Positions 22,701-35,184 of a stretch of DNA of 64,000 nt are shown in pieces. A model generated the notes under the pieces. That model searched no databases and was not told the DNA's origin. It saw only the letters and a list, made by a program, of their open reading frames with translations. This DNA comes from Drosophila miranda (lineage: Eukaryota > Arthropoda > Insecta > Diptera > Drosophilidae): positions 7,006,001 to 7,070,000 of the forward strand of contig NC_046674.1 of assembly GCF_003369915.1 (NCBI RefSeq). Direction: 5' to 3'. A program made the position numbers and the translations under genes. Each line of letters starts with the position of its first letter. Positions within the stretch are counted from its first letter, which is position 1.

Positions 22701-25532
22701 TCCGACTGGAAATAGGAAATGGGTTTTGGGACTGGGAATGGGACTGGAAAGGTTATAGCCCTAGAGGATAAGCAGAGTTGGGGCAGGGGAACCTTAAAAT
22801 CGGTTCGGCGTAAGCATCTGCATGCACCGCTAAAATAAATCAAGAAATAACATTTACACGTTCGTTTTATGTTGTATTTGCCACGTAACAATAAAAGACT
22901 CATACCCCCGAAAAAGCAGCTCCCACATAGACCAATTTTCACGTAAACACCCTCTAGACCCGCCCCGTTCCCATTCGAGTGGATGAGGGGACAGGACACG
23001 ACAGAACGAGGACCAGGACCAGGACGGACTGGAGGAAAGCTGAAAGCTGCAAAGCCAACAACCAAGACAATGCCACAAAGGAATTATTTACTACGTGATA
23101 CAACACTGAAGTCATTCCCGTATAAATGTGCTCTGGTGCTTTGGTGCTTTGGTGCCCTGCCCCCTGCCCCCTGCCAGTGGTTTTTTTTTTTGGTGATGGG
23201 AGACCGACGCCTTAGCACTGGCATGTGGCATGTTGGAACAGAGGGAGTGCATGTTGATCGGACGCTAAATAGTGATGGGAAATTTGGGCTTTGTTCGGAG
23301 CAGCGATGAAAACTCCGAATGTTTCATAAAACATTTGCATAATCAATAGAATTTCATGGCTATAAAGGGTTTACATCTCAATGGGTAGCACTTTAACAAG
23401 CGAAACTGTACTTGGCATCTGATGGGCGGCTGTTAATAGAGCCCTAATCGGGCACAACCCTGTGGAAACAGCACCATAAAAGCTTAAATAATGGGCAAAA
23501 TATCATAATACTACCACTTTAAAGGTTTGCAAAGCAAAGAAGACTTTAAGCACTTAATTTCGAGTAAAATAGGCAGCACTTAACTTTATATTTCCATCTT
23601 CCATGGGCATCACTGTTCTACCTATTATATATATCGTATGTTTTGTGAGGCAGAACAAATCTTTAGTCTTAAGGCCATCTGAAAGTAACTCGCATCACGA
23701 TGCCATCGCTATGTAAGCTCTCGAGTGCTAAAGGGAGTAAAAGTACTATTAATACATAAAGAAAGCATTTCTCACCCATAAGCACAAAAAGGCCATCGCC
23801 ATTGCCCATCGCCCATCGCCCAATGCCATTGCCATGGCTCCAGCAGATCAGGAGAGGACAGAACACAGCGCAGCGCACGCGGCGCATTAAGCAAACGACC
23901 GCGGCGTAGCGTTTTTGTTTTTGTTGTTGTTGGTCCAGCTGCAGGAGCGCAATAATAAAATAAAATGCTGGTCGAAGGAGTGGGAAAATTGGCTTTAAGA
24001 TGAGCACAAGCCCAGATCCACAAACACCCGGCAGTGGGGAACAGTCGGGCAGCAGGCTAATCAGCTGTGCGCTCCGCTAAGTAAGTTTATTAGACTATTA
24101 TTTTGAATTGGTTTTCTCTTCTTCTAGTTGGCTGGTGGCTGGTGGCTGGCCGGCTGCCGGCTGCGGGCTCTTCTTATTTTTATTATTATTTTTTTTTTTT
24201 TTATTTGGGGGCCATTGTGTCTGTTCGGTCCGGTCGACTGCATCTGGCCGAGAGCCGTGCAGGCAGAGCTTCTAACGGCTTCCATTGTGAATCCCAGGCA
24301 ATTGTTTTGCTCAATGGAGTGCAGTGGAGGAGTGCAAACGTGCTGCTGTGCCGCTGTGCAGTGCTGCCCATCGTAATAGAGTGGTGCAGTGCTGCCCATC
24401 ATAATGCAGTGCTCAGCGGTGCAAATCGATGGAGAAAAAGACACAAATCATCAATAGATAGATTGCAATTTGTTGAAAGTACTCAAATATTTATTGTAAA
24501 GGGAAATTCTATAATAATTCAATGTTTCATTGTTCCGCTCCATCCATCCTTCCATCCAATCATTTATGGCATACAGTGCTATCCAGCGTAAAAGTTCCAT
24601 AAGAGATCCAACGTTTTACATAATTGAAGCGACTGGTATTCAGCAGTTGAGTAAACCACAGATCAATGGCATAAGAACTCATTCCATGAGACATATGTGT
24701 GTGCTTATTCCGGAAGATGCTGATGAAAGTGCTGAAATATTTATCGCATTTATGAACTCTTTGTCTGCGAGCTGTGCTGTCTCCTATCCGATTTGCAAGA
24801 CATCCGTTGACATGTTCCTTAGCACGCCAGCCACCGCTCAACGGGCGACAGAGAGGGGAATGAACTCAGGCAGAAAAAGTACACATACGAGTACTGGCAA
24901 AAAAGTTTAACAAATTGTCAAAGTGCTGTAAATTGTAAATTTGCGACTTTCTGCTGGAAACATTTCCGCTCTATGCTCTATGCTGTCAAAGTGCTGCCCA
25001 GTGTGGCATTACAAACTGACAGAGTGCTGCCAATGGATTCACAGAAAGCTGAAATATTCCCCATTCAATGGAAAAAAGAATTGTATAGAAATAGCCAAGG
25101 GAAAGGAAAGGAAAGGAGGAACGAACATCAAGTGGCTACCATACAAAACAGATGCCTGGATGACGTTAACCAATCGAATATGTACACTCGTACACTTGCA
25201 GGCTGTCAACCGAAGGCCCTATGGTAGTGTGACACCCAAACCAGTTAAAGGAAACAAAGATGAACACTTTCGCCCATAGACAGCCACTTGTCAGCTCTAA
25301 TTGACAATAGAAACTGAAACGACAGGCAGTGGCAGTGGCAGTGGCAGTGGGGGGGGACAGCAGCAGCATCCGTTTCAGGGCTGGGCGCCGCACCGCACCG
25401 CACCCCAAGGCAGTGGGAGATACTGGAAGAGACCCTTGTTGAAACTCAATCAAACGCCCACGTATTCAGTGAAAAGTTCAAACAATGAAGTAGCTGCCAC
25501 TTTGCTGAGAGCTAGCCGAAAGTGCTGCCACT
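19716..25532. repeat. Dispersed ATGGGYAGCACT motif block, left
   Basis: Exact ATGGGYAGCACT copies on the plus strand start at 19716, 19844, 19865, 20270, 20301, 22066, 22127, 22219 and 23381. One-mismatch copies start at 20235, 22097, 23569 and 23603. From 24 kb the motif appears inverted as AGTGCTGCCCAT: exact at 24360 and 24388, near-exact at 24990 and 25023, weaker at 25521. No protein gene is seen in the block. Function is unknown: candidates are a transcription-factor site array, a decayed minisatellite or remnants of a short mobile repeat. Confidence 0.85.
22066..22266 (+). repeat. Decayed ~31-bp tandem array carrying the motif
   Basis: Motif copies begin at 22066, 22097, 22127 and 22219, with a degenerate one at 22254. 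Adjacent spacings are 31 and 30, and 92 is about three units. The linker between copies repeats a TATTCC-like tract before the motif and TATC after it. The pair at 20270 and 20301 shows the same 31-base period and the shared flank CTATTCC before the motif. Confidence 0.7.
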
Positions 25533-28497
25533 GTTGCTGATGATGCTGCCACTGGCGACGGGGCCGCTCCATCTGCTGAGGCTGCTCCCCAAGTTAAATA
25601 GACAATTTTGCACACAAATCCATTTAATCTAGAGATAAATAACATTTAGGGCTCAGCTCAACTTCGTCACGTCACCCGTCCGTACCCTTCTCCCATTCTA
25701 AACAGGGCGCCATGTCGGTTAGACCAATACGCATCGCAATCCGCAGCTGCACTGAAAGAAAAACACCACAGATGTGGAGTGCACTGCCGAGTCACACTGG
25801 AAGAGAGTATTGCAATTGATTTCCGTTTCAGTATTGGAAAAGAGTCTCCCTAAAGAGTCTCTATATAATGGTTTTAAAAGGAGACTTTTCTTTATCCTTT
25901 ATTCAGATACCATTTAATGCTTTAAACATTTGAAAATTGAAGAACCTAGCTTGCTTTTTCTCTCAGTGCAACCCAACTAAAACCCTCAGAAAAAGGTTCT
26001 TCTGGGGGGCACTTAACGCACCCGAAAACTCTCATGCAGCAATGGCAAATGGCAGCCAACAGGCAGGAGAGGCAGAAGAGGCAGGAGAGGGCGACCCTAA
26101 TGATTCCTTTTTCGGTAGCGTATATCCGTGCGGTCCGCCCACAAATGGCTGGCAAGGACCCTACCCCTAACGGCTCCACTCCTAACTTCCCTTCCGTTTC
26201 ATATCGATTTGTGTGTGAGGGGCGGCAATAAAATCCACTGTGATTAGGTTAAAACTGTTGACTTTCAAACAGGGCTTCCTGTCTGTTCGTCAGTCTGTCG
26301 GTTTATCCCTCTGCTACGACTGTATATCGCTTTGTACGTATACTCGTATACTCGTATACTCGTATACTCGTATCTGCTGGGTGTTTTGCCTGTTTCCATC
26401 GAGAGCAAATCAAAGTGGTTAACCCCTCGATGCTAGAGAGGAGCGGGACGGGATGGGACGGGATGGAATGACTGCTATCGGGTGACTCGGTAAATCGAAA
26501 GAGATAAAAATACCCGAAATAGCATTCAGTTTCAGAGCTGATGCTCAGCAACTGAAATGTGATTGTGTTTTACCCCATTCCTCTTTCTCACTCTCTCACT
26601 CTCCCTGTCTCTCAGTCTCTTTCGCTTGTGTGACACTCATTTATTTAATGGTTTTAACTTCCAATTTTCCAATTGTCAGACGTGCTGCCTGGGTAGCCAT
26701 TAACCAGGACCAGGACCAGGACCAGGACCAGAACCAGAACCACAAAAAAGAGTAGGAGTAAAAGTGCCCCGGTGAAAGTGCTTTCGAATAGAGAGCAAGG
26801 GTGAGAGGAGAGAGAGAGCATAAAATGGAGGATAGGAGGATAGTTATGGCCATGAAATGGTCGGAATTGTGGTACTCTTCAAATGGAATTAGGCACGTGT
26901 TTGAATGTTTTCAGGGAATTACAGCAGTGATAAGCTTTCATTGAGCACATTCTAAGCTTCGCTGCTAAGCCACACTAGGAGAGAGAGAGAGATCCATTCG
27001 CTCCCGACTTTTGTGAGTATTTCGTTGTTGGATTCGGGGCACCGAAAGGTGATTCTTCGTTGCTTTTTCTTTCCATTTCGTTTGCCAATCAATTGGAATT
27101 CTTTGAAGCCTTCTAAAAGGATAATTTATTTGTTCAGGGAAAACTTTTGTTTGCCTGAAATGAATGTTTGAATGTGCAATTAGCAAACCCGCTGAAAGTT
27201 TCCCCATACCTCTAGCAGCTGCACACACATTTCAGTGAATAATGTGCTGATGCTGCATTTGATTTGTGCCACATAAGCGAAATAAAATATCACAAAAAAA
27301 GACAAAAAAATAATAAAAAAAAGAAAAGGAATAAAATGGAAATGGAAATGGAAATGGGTAAAGTGCCCCCCTTAAGAGCTAATGAGTTTCAAATAAAAAT
27401 AAAACGTGTGGCATGTGTGCCCGGGCTCTGATTGCGGGCGGGGGGGGGACAAAAGCTGGGATATAAAATGCAAAATCTGTAGGAAAATAACAACAACAAA
27501 AACAATGCGAACAAATGAACAAAATGCCACCACAGTAAAGTTTACAAATGCAAATAAGATACTAAGCAAAGAGTCAGCAGGCAGCCAGCCAGCAACAAAT
27601 ATGTCATAACAGGATCCAGAGACAGGGACGGAGATAGTAGAGAGAGAGTGGGAGAGAGTGGGAGAGAGAGATACGAGAGTATGCAAATGAGTGGGGAAAT
27701 TGAAAGTCAGAATGGGGCGAAAAGCACGAGAGCACAAGCGAAAACATTTATGAGCGTTTCGTCTGTTGTTGACTTTTACAAAAGAATTGTAGAATATTTT
27801 TTAGCCATACGACAGAAATATTGCCCCTTCTGTTGGCAGGACATCTGAGTGGGTGTGGGGGGGGGACATGTCTGTGCTCCGAGCATACACATGTAGCGAC
27901 AAGCTGTAGCTCAAACACAGGAAATGTAATTTGCATAAGAATAACACCCATACAGACACACACAGAGAGAGCAGGGTGGGGAGAGAGGGGAGGTAGAGGA
28001 GAATTGTGTGGCTGACAAGATAGAGAGGGGCATATGGCACACATATTGAAGTGTAGTCTATATAGCAGGGCAGGGCAGGGCAGGGCAGGACAGACGGCGA
28101 ATGGCGGATGGCAGGGGCTGTCCTGAAGTGTCCTTTAACGAGATTTGCATCTCATCATAATAATGTAAATGACGTACAGTGCCCCAAAGCACACAGCAGA
28201 GAGGAATAGGGAAGAGGGAGAGCAGACCGCGGGGGAATAACCAAAGGGTAAGCAACGTGGCTCAAACACAACTTGGCCTGGCCCGAACGGCTATTCGTGC
28301 CATGAATGGCCCGTGGATGGCTGTAATCATCATTTCGTTGGATTACATATCGCAATGCGCGCCCATTCACTTGGGATTTGCATCGCATCGAAGCAGATTC
28401 AATTAGCCTTAGCTCCAGCCCCCAATCTCCTGGGCAGCCAGTCCATTCATGCAACAGATAGGCGGCAAAATCGATTTCTGGGCTCAGGGTTTGGACG
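25533..28497. other. Gene desert, middle part
   Basis: About 3 kb with no supportable gene and no copies of the ATGGGYAGCACT motif that I could find. It contains a perfect TACTCGTA x4 array at 26341-26372, a CCAGGA repeat near 26703-26742 and GA tracts near 27638-27680. A 35-codon ATG frame at 25712-25819 follows an acceptor-like CAG but has no other support. Confidence 0.45.
26341..26372. repeat. TACTCGTA x4 tandem repeat
   Basis: Four perfect adjacent copies of the octamer TACTCGTA. The same octamer or its core is scattered elsewhere in the window (for example near 14805, 14950, 32790 and 47295). Confidence 0.85.
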
Positions 28498-31400
28498 TTG
28501 GGCAGCACTGGAACGGGCCTAAAGGTAAGCCATGGCCTGCTGCAAGGGCTGCACTCAAGATTTCAAACAAACGCAACTGACGTCGGACAGCACTTGAGCG
28601 ACGAGTTGAGAGGTAAGCGATAACGTTATCATATCATCTGTGCTGTCAATGGGTAGCACTCGAGACGTTAAAGGATGGGCAGCACTTGTACATTTGATGG
28701 AAATGCGTAGCAGGTGCAGTGGCCAGGTGCCTTGATGAGTCTTTGGGCATCCTTTTGGGACCATGTCGATGCCAGATGCAGACCATGTCCGCATATTATT
28801 TGCAGAGAGAAAAGCCCCTAGGAGGCGCAGAGCTGATTGAGTAAATCTACTTACGCTGGATTGGAGGAACCATCAATCTGGCGAGAGACCCAAATCAGAC
28901 ATGGGAGTCCTTGGCATCATTTATAAACTCGCAGTTATTGTGAAGTTCCAGGGGTAATTCTTCGATTTGTCTGGGTGATTTTTGTTCAAAGCATTACCTT
29001 ATTGATGACTAGAGCTGTCGCAGGGAGCAGCACAGTCGAGGATGTGTTGGAGGAGTTTAAACCCTTTTACTTCTGGACCACCACCTTCGGCAGGGCAATT
29101 TATTTTGCCAACACTCTATGCTCTCGGTCGCTCGGTCTCGCTCGCTCTCAAACTATCCGATCCGTCAGGACAAAGTTTTGTTTCGAGGTTTATGTGTGCT
29201 GTGTGTTGTGTGCTCCATTCATCCCATCCTTTGCCCGAAACCACGTCCAATGGCCCAACCATGCAGGCAAAAGTTCAGCACCCGAAAACTTCTCTCGAGT
29301 CTAACAAATTCAATTTGTCAGGCTTGGCGCGCGCTTGGCGTCTCTCGCTCTCTCTCTCTCTCGGAGTGCGGCTAATCCATTTACAATTTCAAAGTAAACA
29401 AACAAAATGTATCCCCGGCACAGGCACAGGCACAGGCACCAGGAGCAGGCGCCAGAAGTAGCAGCAGGAGCACGACAAGACATTTAGCCCACACTTCAGT
29501 TTGTATTTCCAATGAAAATGCAATGGAAACTTTTGCGCCAACTGAGAGTTTATGCACTTTTGCCGTCTACTCCCCCCCGGCCACCCCATTCCTTGGCCAG
29601 AAACTAGCATATATTTGTCCTAATATTTTGTGGGAATAGTTTGGGAATCTCCAAGGAACTTAAGGCTCCTTTAAAGTTGCATTTATTGAATGGGGAAAAG
29701 CAAAAGCTCTGCCACTCACCTTTTTGGCCACTGCCACTGCCACAGCCATTCGGTGGGCAGTTTTCCACTTGGTCTGGCAATCTGGAATTGTTTTTCCCAG
29801 ACTTATGTTCTTAAGTCGATTTAATCCTTGATTTATGAGTTTTGAAAAGGCTGCCCTGCCCCCCAAAATAAAAAGTAGAACAAATAGTAATTGCCGTACA
29901 CAATTTTGATTGTTTTTAGGGGCATTTAAACGGCTTCTCGTCGAGTAATAGCCGCTGGATAATTCAACAAATTTAAATTGCTCACAAAATAACGAAAACT
30001 AAATAACGCGCATACGCCCCCGGGCCCCAGCCAAGGGCCAGGCAGAAGGAGCCCTGGAGTTTACCTGAAAATTAAATTCGAGGATTTTGCATCCAGGCAA
30101 GAAATCTATATATAGATACACATACACACACATATATACTACTCGTTTGTGTAGGTGGATTTCCCTGTATAGCGTCTCGTGTACAGCCGGCGGCAGCGGC
30201 AATTTCTTGAACAAGAACAATTTGTGAGGCTTCTGCCTGCGTTCAGCTCTCACGTAATGAGCATAAACTACAAGGCACCAAAAGGCCAACACTCCCACAC
30301 ACACACACACAGAGAGAGGGAGAGAGAGAGAGAGAGAGGGAAAGGATGGACAGGAGAGTGAGCGAGAGAATATCGCGCTGCCGTGCACATAATTGGTGCA
30401 AAAAGTTTGGAAAATTATCACGGAAGCAAAGCCGAAACACGTACATACATCAGCGTCAGCGGACGCGAGATGGCATAATGTGGGAGGGTCCCTTACCCTT
30501 ACGCTTACCCTATCCCTGTACCAGTTCCAGGAGCCAAAGGAGGAACACCTTAAGCAACCCCGGGGCCTGGCCCAGGCACAAATTTATCGAAGCGGAGGCG
30601 ACTGTACTAATCCCACCGACCCTAATTACTCATAGAGCCGCCCGTAGGTTCATCCCCATGTAACAATTACCAACGCCCTGGACCGGTTCGGTTCGGTCCG
30701 GTTCGGTCCGGTCCGGTCAATGCTTATCCCCGAAAAAAGCAGAGACCGGAACAAGAAAAGCGGAAAATGTTTCACTTTGTGTTAAACTGAAGAGTTTCCG
30801 CTTTCGGTTTTTGGGTGCCGGGCAATTAGGAGCCAGTGGAAGGATTAAAAAGAGGCAAATGCAAGAAGAAGCCCAGAGCTGATTACACTCCGATTACGGT
30901 TTGTGCACGATGGGCAGCACTGACAGTCGCATAATTACAAAGAGAACAGAACATGAAAGTGGAGATGCGGATGGGGATGGGGATGGGGATGGGGATGGTG
31001 CGTTGGGTAACCGGAATGATTAAGTGGAGTGGGCAAAACTGTCAAAAGTACAGTTGCCATGGCACTGGGTACACTGGGTGTGGGTGTGAGGAAATGGGAA
31101 GATAATAACGTAAAGGGAAATCAATTATCTTTACTCCTACATCACTCCATCACACGCACAAACACACATCCTGTGATGTGATTAACAGCGGAAAAACGAA
31201 AAATAAAACGAAAGGTGGAGCGTAATCGATATGTTTGCACAATACTTTTGCAAAAGCAATTAATTATACAAAAAATGTTAAGTAATTCTATATCGAATCA
31301 ATCAAGAGCTCAAGCTGATGATGGTTTCTGTGCCACGTTTAATGTGGCACTCAATTTTCGTTCAATATTCAAAAGATGAACTTTGGGTGGCACTGGGCGG

Positions 31401-32568
31401 AAGCAGCGTAAACAGCGGAAACAGCGAATCATCGAGCAGGATGGGTAGCACTGCGTGAGGGAGCTACAGTTAATAAAGAGCTTTAAAATAGTTTTACTAT
31501 AAATTCACTTTGAAATTCACGTTTATTTTCATTTAATTTACAATGGAAACCAACTGGTTTTTCATTATACAATATTTGTGTGTTTACCAACTAATAAAAA
31601 GCAGAAACGTTTCACTTTACACCCCACTGGCAAAGACTTTGAGCCCCCGAACGGGAGAGTGGAACACCTATTAAAATGTGTGTGGCCATTAAAAAGTTTG
31701 TTTCTTCTATGGCAAAAACTCTTGAACCGAGGAGCAGCAGAAGCAGCAGAAGCAGCAGGAGGAAAAACGACCAGAGGCCAGGGAATTTCCCTACTCGACT
31801 GGAGTAGAGCTGCTGTTGTTACTGCTACTGATTCTCCTGCTGCCTGGTGGCTGCTGCCTGCCACTGCCACCTGGGCTGGCATGGTGCGATGCGATGCGAG
31901 TGGCAACTGAAAATACGTTTGCATATGAATTTTTCAAAATGTTTTTTGCGTTGACCTCGTTTACGGGTCAGAGCGGGTATGAAAAGTTTGCCCGTACAAA
32001 CTAAATTGCCGCCTGCAACGCGAAGGAACGAAATGAAAGACAAGCGCAACGGGGACCATGGTCTGGATTCTGGGCTTTGAGTTACTTTTTTTTCCCTCCC
32101 CAAAAAACACACTCCCCTCCCCTCACCCCGTTTTTTCAATGGTGTGGTGCTGTGCTGCTGCTGCAGCATATTGAAATGCGATTACAGTCCTCTGGTCTGG
32201 TGGCCTGCTGCCTGGTGCCTGGTGCCTGCTGCCTGGTGCCTGGTGGATTCATGTTCATTAAACATGCATAAACACACACTCGCAGAAGAGCAAACGCAAA
32301 CGCAAACACCCGCTGAAACAAACACGATACGAGTGCCAGATAGAAGAACATTTTTGGGAGCAGAAGCAGCAGCAGCAGCTGTGTCCCAAGGCACTTGTAA
32401 ACAGTTTAAATTTTCAAAGCGATGTGCTAATTTTAAATCAATTACATGACGTGACGACGACACCCAACAGTGTTACCCCATCCGCATCCCGTGTGGCCTG
32501 GAAACAACAACAGGCTCGCTTCTGGCATTGACACTGCCATTGCCAGAGCCATTACCAGTGCTGCCCAT
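28498..32568. repeat. Dispersed ATGGGYAGCACT motif block, right
   Basis: Plus-orientation copies start at 28498 (one mismatch), 28583 (two mismatches), 28649, 28675, 30910 and 31441. A single inverted copy starts at 32557. Between them lie simple repeats: a CCGGTTCGGT array near 30682-30718 and GATGGG repeats near 30967-30998. No convincing coding exon is seen in the block. Confidence 0.8.
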
Positions 32569-35184
32569 AACAATAGGCAAGTAATCGTAATCGAAAATGC
32601 GTACAAGTCGTCACACACAGAGAAGTTTTTGGCAACAGTTGGTGTGCAGAGTTTTTGTGGATTTACTTCGAGAAAAGTTGTAGCCAATACGACGCCCTCT
32701 ATTCATTTGCCTTATTTCGAGAAGGAAAATGTAAAATGTTTCGCATTGAGGAGACAAAAAAACAAAAAAGACAACACAAAATACATAGTATACTCGTATA
32801 CGAGCATGTACTGGAGTACAAGGCTGTCGAAAACTTTTGTTAGTGCTACATTTGGCGACAACACCGCACCGACAGAAGCACCAAATTGAAGGCAGCTGTC
32901 TGTGGGCTGTGGGCTGTGGGGACTGAGTGCGTGGGTGGTTTCTTATTGGGTAGAAGATGAGGTGGACTTAGCCTCCTAAACTCAATTTCAGTTACCACAC
33001 TCACACACACACACACACACACAAAGGCAGAGACAGAGATAAAGAAAGAGGGAGAGCAACAGCTTTCTCTGGCACTGAAAGAAATTCGAGGGAATTTAAG
33101 ATGGCGAGAGAGAGAGAGGGAGAGGGTGGGAGGGAGAGGAGGAGTGAATAATGTATGAGAATTCATTGGAATTAATTCTTATTTCTGTGAATGGAATGTT
33201 TTTTCACAGATGATTTGTCGTGTAGTTGTATAATATTTAAATTGTATCCCCCCACCCTCGCCATGTCTTTAAAATATCTTAAATATTCCACTTTGAGTAT
33301 TTTTAGTGCAGCTTAGGGTTGGATTGGATAGGATAGGATAGGATATCCACTATCCCGCACTCCACCATCCGAGTGTACGACGGATTCAACAGGCCCCATA
33401 TCATGCTGTCTCTGTCTTATTCTTTTTATTTGACTTAAATAAATACATTCAAGTGAATGGGCATGTGTGTGCTTGTGTGACTTTCTTTATGGTAAAAAGT
33501 TTGAGGCCGACGCCAAAGAGGAGTCGAGTCGAGTCGAGTAAATATATGTTTATACACACACGCACACACACACACGCACATATGCAGGCATTCAAGTACG
33601 TATGTATGTATTTGTGTGTGTACATATATGTACATAATTTAGTGAACTTGAAACTTGCCTCCGCGAGAACTTTCGCCCGTCCTTTTCGTAAAGGATATAT
33701 GGATGTACACACATGTCGTGTGTATGCATGTGTGTGTGTGCATATATTTGTATATCGAATGTAAAGGAGATGGCTGAAGTGTCACTCCCCCTCCACACAA
33801 ACAAGGGCATCAGAGAAAGGAAAGACAGGCAGGCAGACAGACAGACAGACACACACAGAAAGAAAGATGGCGTGAGTTGTGAGAGAAAGACAGAGAGCAG
33901 GAGACGGAGGAGGTAGGATAGGGAGCCAAGAAATTTTATGCTAAGTAATTTATATAGAAACATGCACGGCACACACATAAAAAGCACTGCACGTGTGTGG
34001 GTGTAGTGTATGACAGCAGCAGCAGCAGCACAGCGCAGTATCAGCTTATTAAAGATTTAAAAAAAATTTCCCCTTGCATTGCAAGGAAGCGAGAGCAGGA
34101 AATTGATATGCACTTACCGGTCACACGGAAGCTGAGAGTGGAAGACGGAGCGGGAGCGAGAGCGGGACACAGAAAGAGTCGTCAGAGGGCACAGCCAAAG
34201 AGTATGCTAAGAATAATACAGTAAATTCAGCTGGCTAACGGTAAACTCTAAATCGTGGGAGAAGCGCCCGAGGTGGTACGTATGTATGTGCATGTGTGTG
34301 CGTGCTGATGAAGATCGAACAAGTACAGAGGGAAACACCAAGAAAAAGACAGAGAGAGAGAGAGAGAGAGAGAGCGAGTCTTTGTTTTGGCAGCTGTGTG
34401 CGGCCAAATTGAAAGATAATAACGGAGATGGAGATGGAGAAGGACAGGCGGTCAAAAAAGAAGAGCACACCAAACTTACAAAGAGGAAATCAATTTTCAT
34501 TACTCCCGCCGCCAACGCACTTCATTCGTATCGAAGCGATTGAACAATCAAAAGTAACAGTGATAAAGCTGTCATCAATATTTAATTCAATGAAGATGAG
34601 ATGTAGCCTGTCATAATTGCACGAACATCAAATTTCCTTTTTGATTTATTACTTCTATTTGCAGAGTTCCATTTAATTTATGTGTGTCCCAAGTTTCAAA
34701 CACGCTGAGGCATGCCCTCTCATGGCGGCTCTTTTTGCCGGCTCATAAATTACAAAAACAACTAAGCATACAATCGCACATGCATGCAAACATGTGTGCG
34801 TTTGAATCTGTATGTTTCGTACTCACCAACAAAAAAAATGAGCCTTTTGACCGCACCACTTCTATAATTCACAAGGCCACACACTGTTTTTCCACTGCAT
34901 CAATCCACTAAAAGCAATTTCATTTTACGACACTTATCAAACGCTTCACGGTACATAAAACTCGAGAAAATAATACGGCTAGTCAAAAATTGGCAAAGCA
35001 CTAAAAATGACCCACTGGCAAGCTGTGGGCACGGAAACAGCTGATGACTTTGGCGGGCAATTCAAATTCAATATTATATAGTTTTGTTATAAATATATTT
35101 CAACTCTACTCTTAAAAGCTGCCTGTAAACTAGACTTTTCATTGATTATAGATAATTAGCTGCCATATTCGATTGGGCATTCGC
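32569..35184. other. Gene desert, right part
   Basis: No supportable gene. It contains CA and GA tracts (33000-33022, 33103-33136, 34346-34372), a CAGACAGA repeat near 33826-33850, a GTCGAG repeat near 33523-33538 and a CAG run near 34015-34030. The segment nearest 35184 is the 3' flank of the minus-strand Vps26C gene. Confidence 0.5.

Noticed and set aside
23669-24007. Minus-strand open frame of 112 codons with hydrophobic stretches
   Set aside because: Composition reflects simple repeats (GCCCATC and similar); no start context, family signature or splice partners.
25712-25819. A 35-codon frame after an acceptor-like CAG
   Set aside because: Short, no matching upstream exon, and the peptide shows no recognisable feature; left as unsupported.
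28798-28940. Possible 23-base micro-exon with donor GTAAGT on the minus strand
   Set aside because: A single good donor and a weak acceptor are not enough; no in-phase neighbours were found.
33449-33764. Long frames over CA/TG-rich DNA
   Set aside because: Cys/Val/His-Thr periodic peptides from microsatellite sequence, not protein-like.
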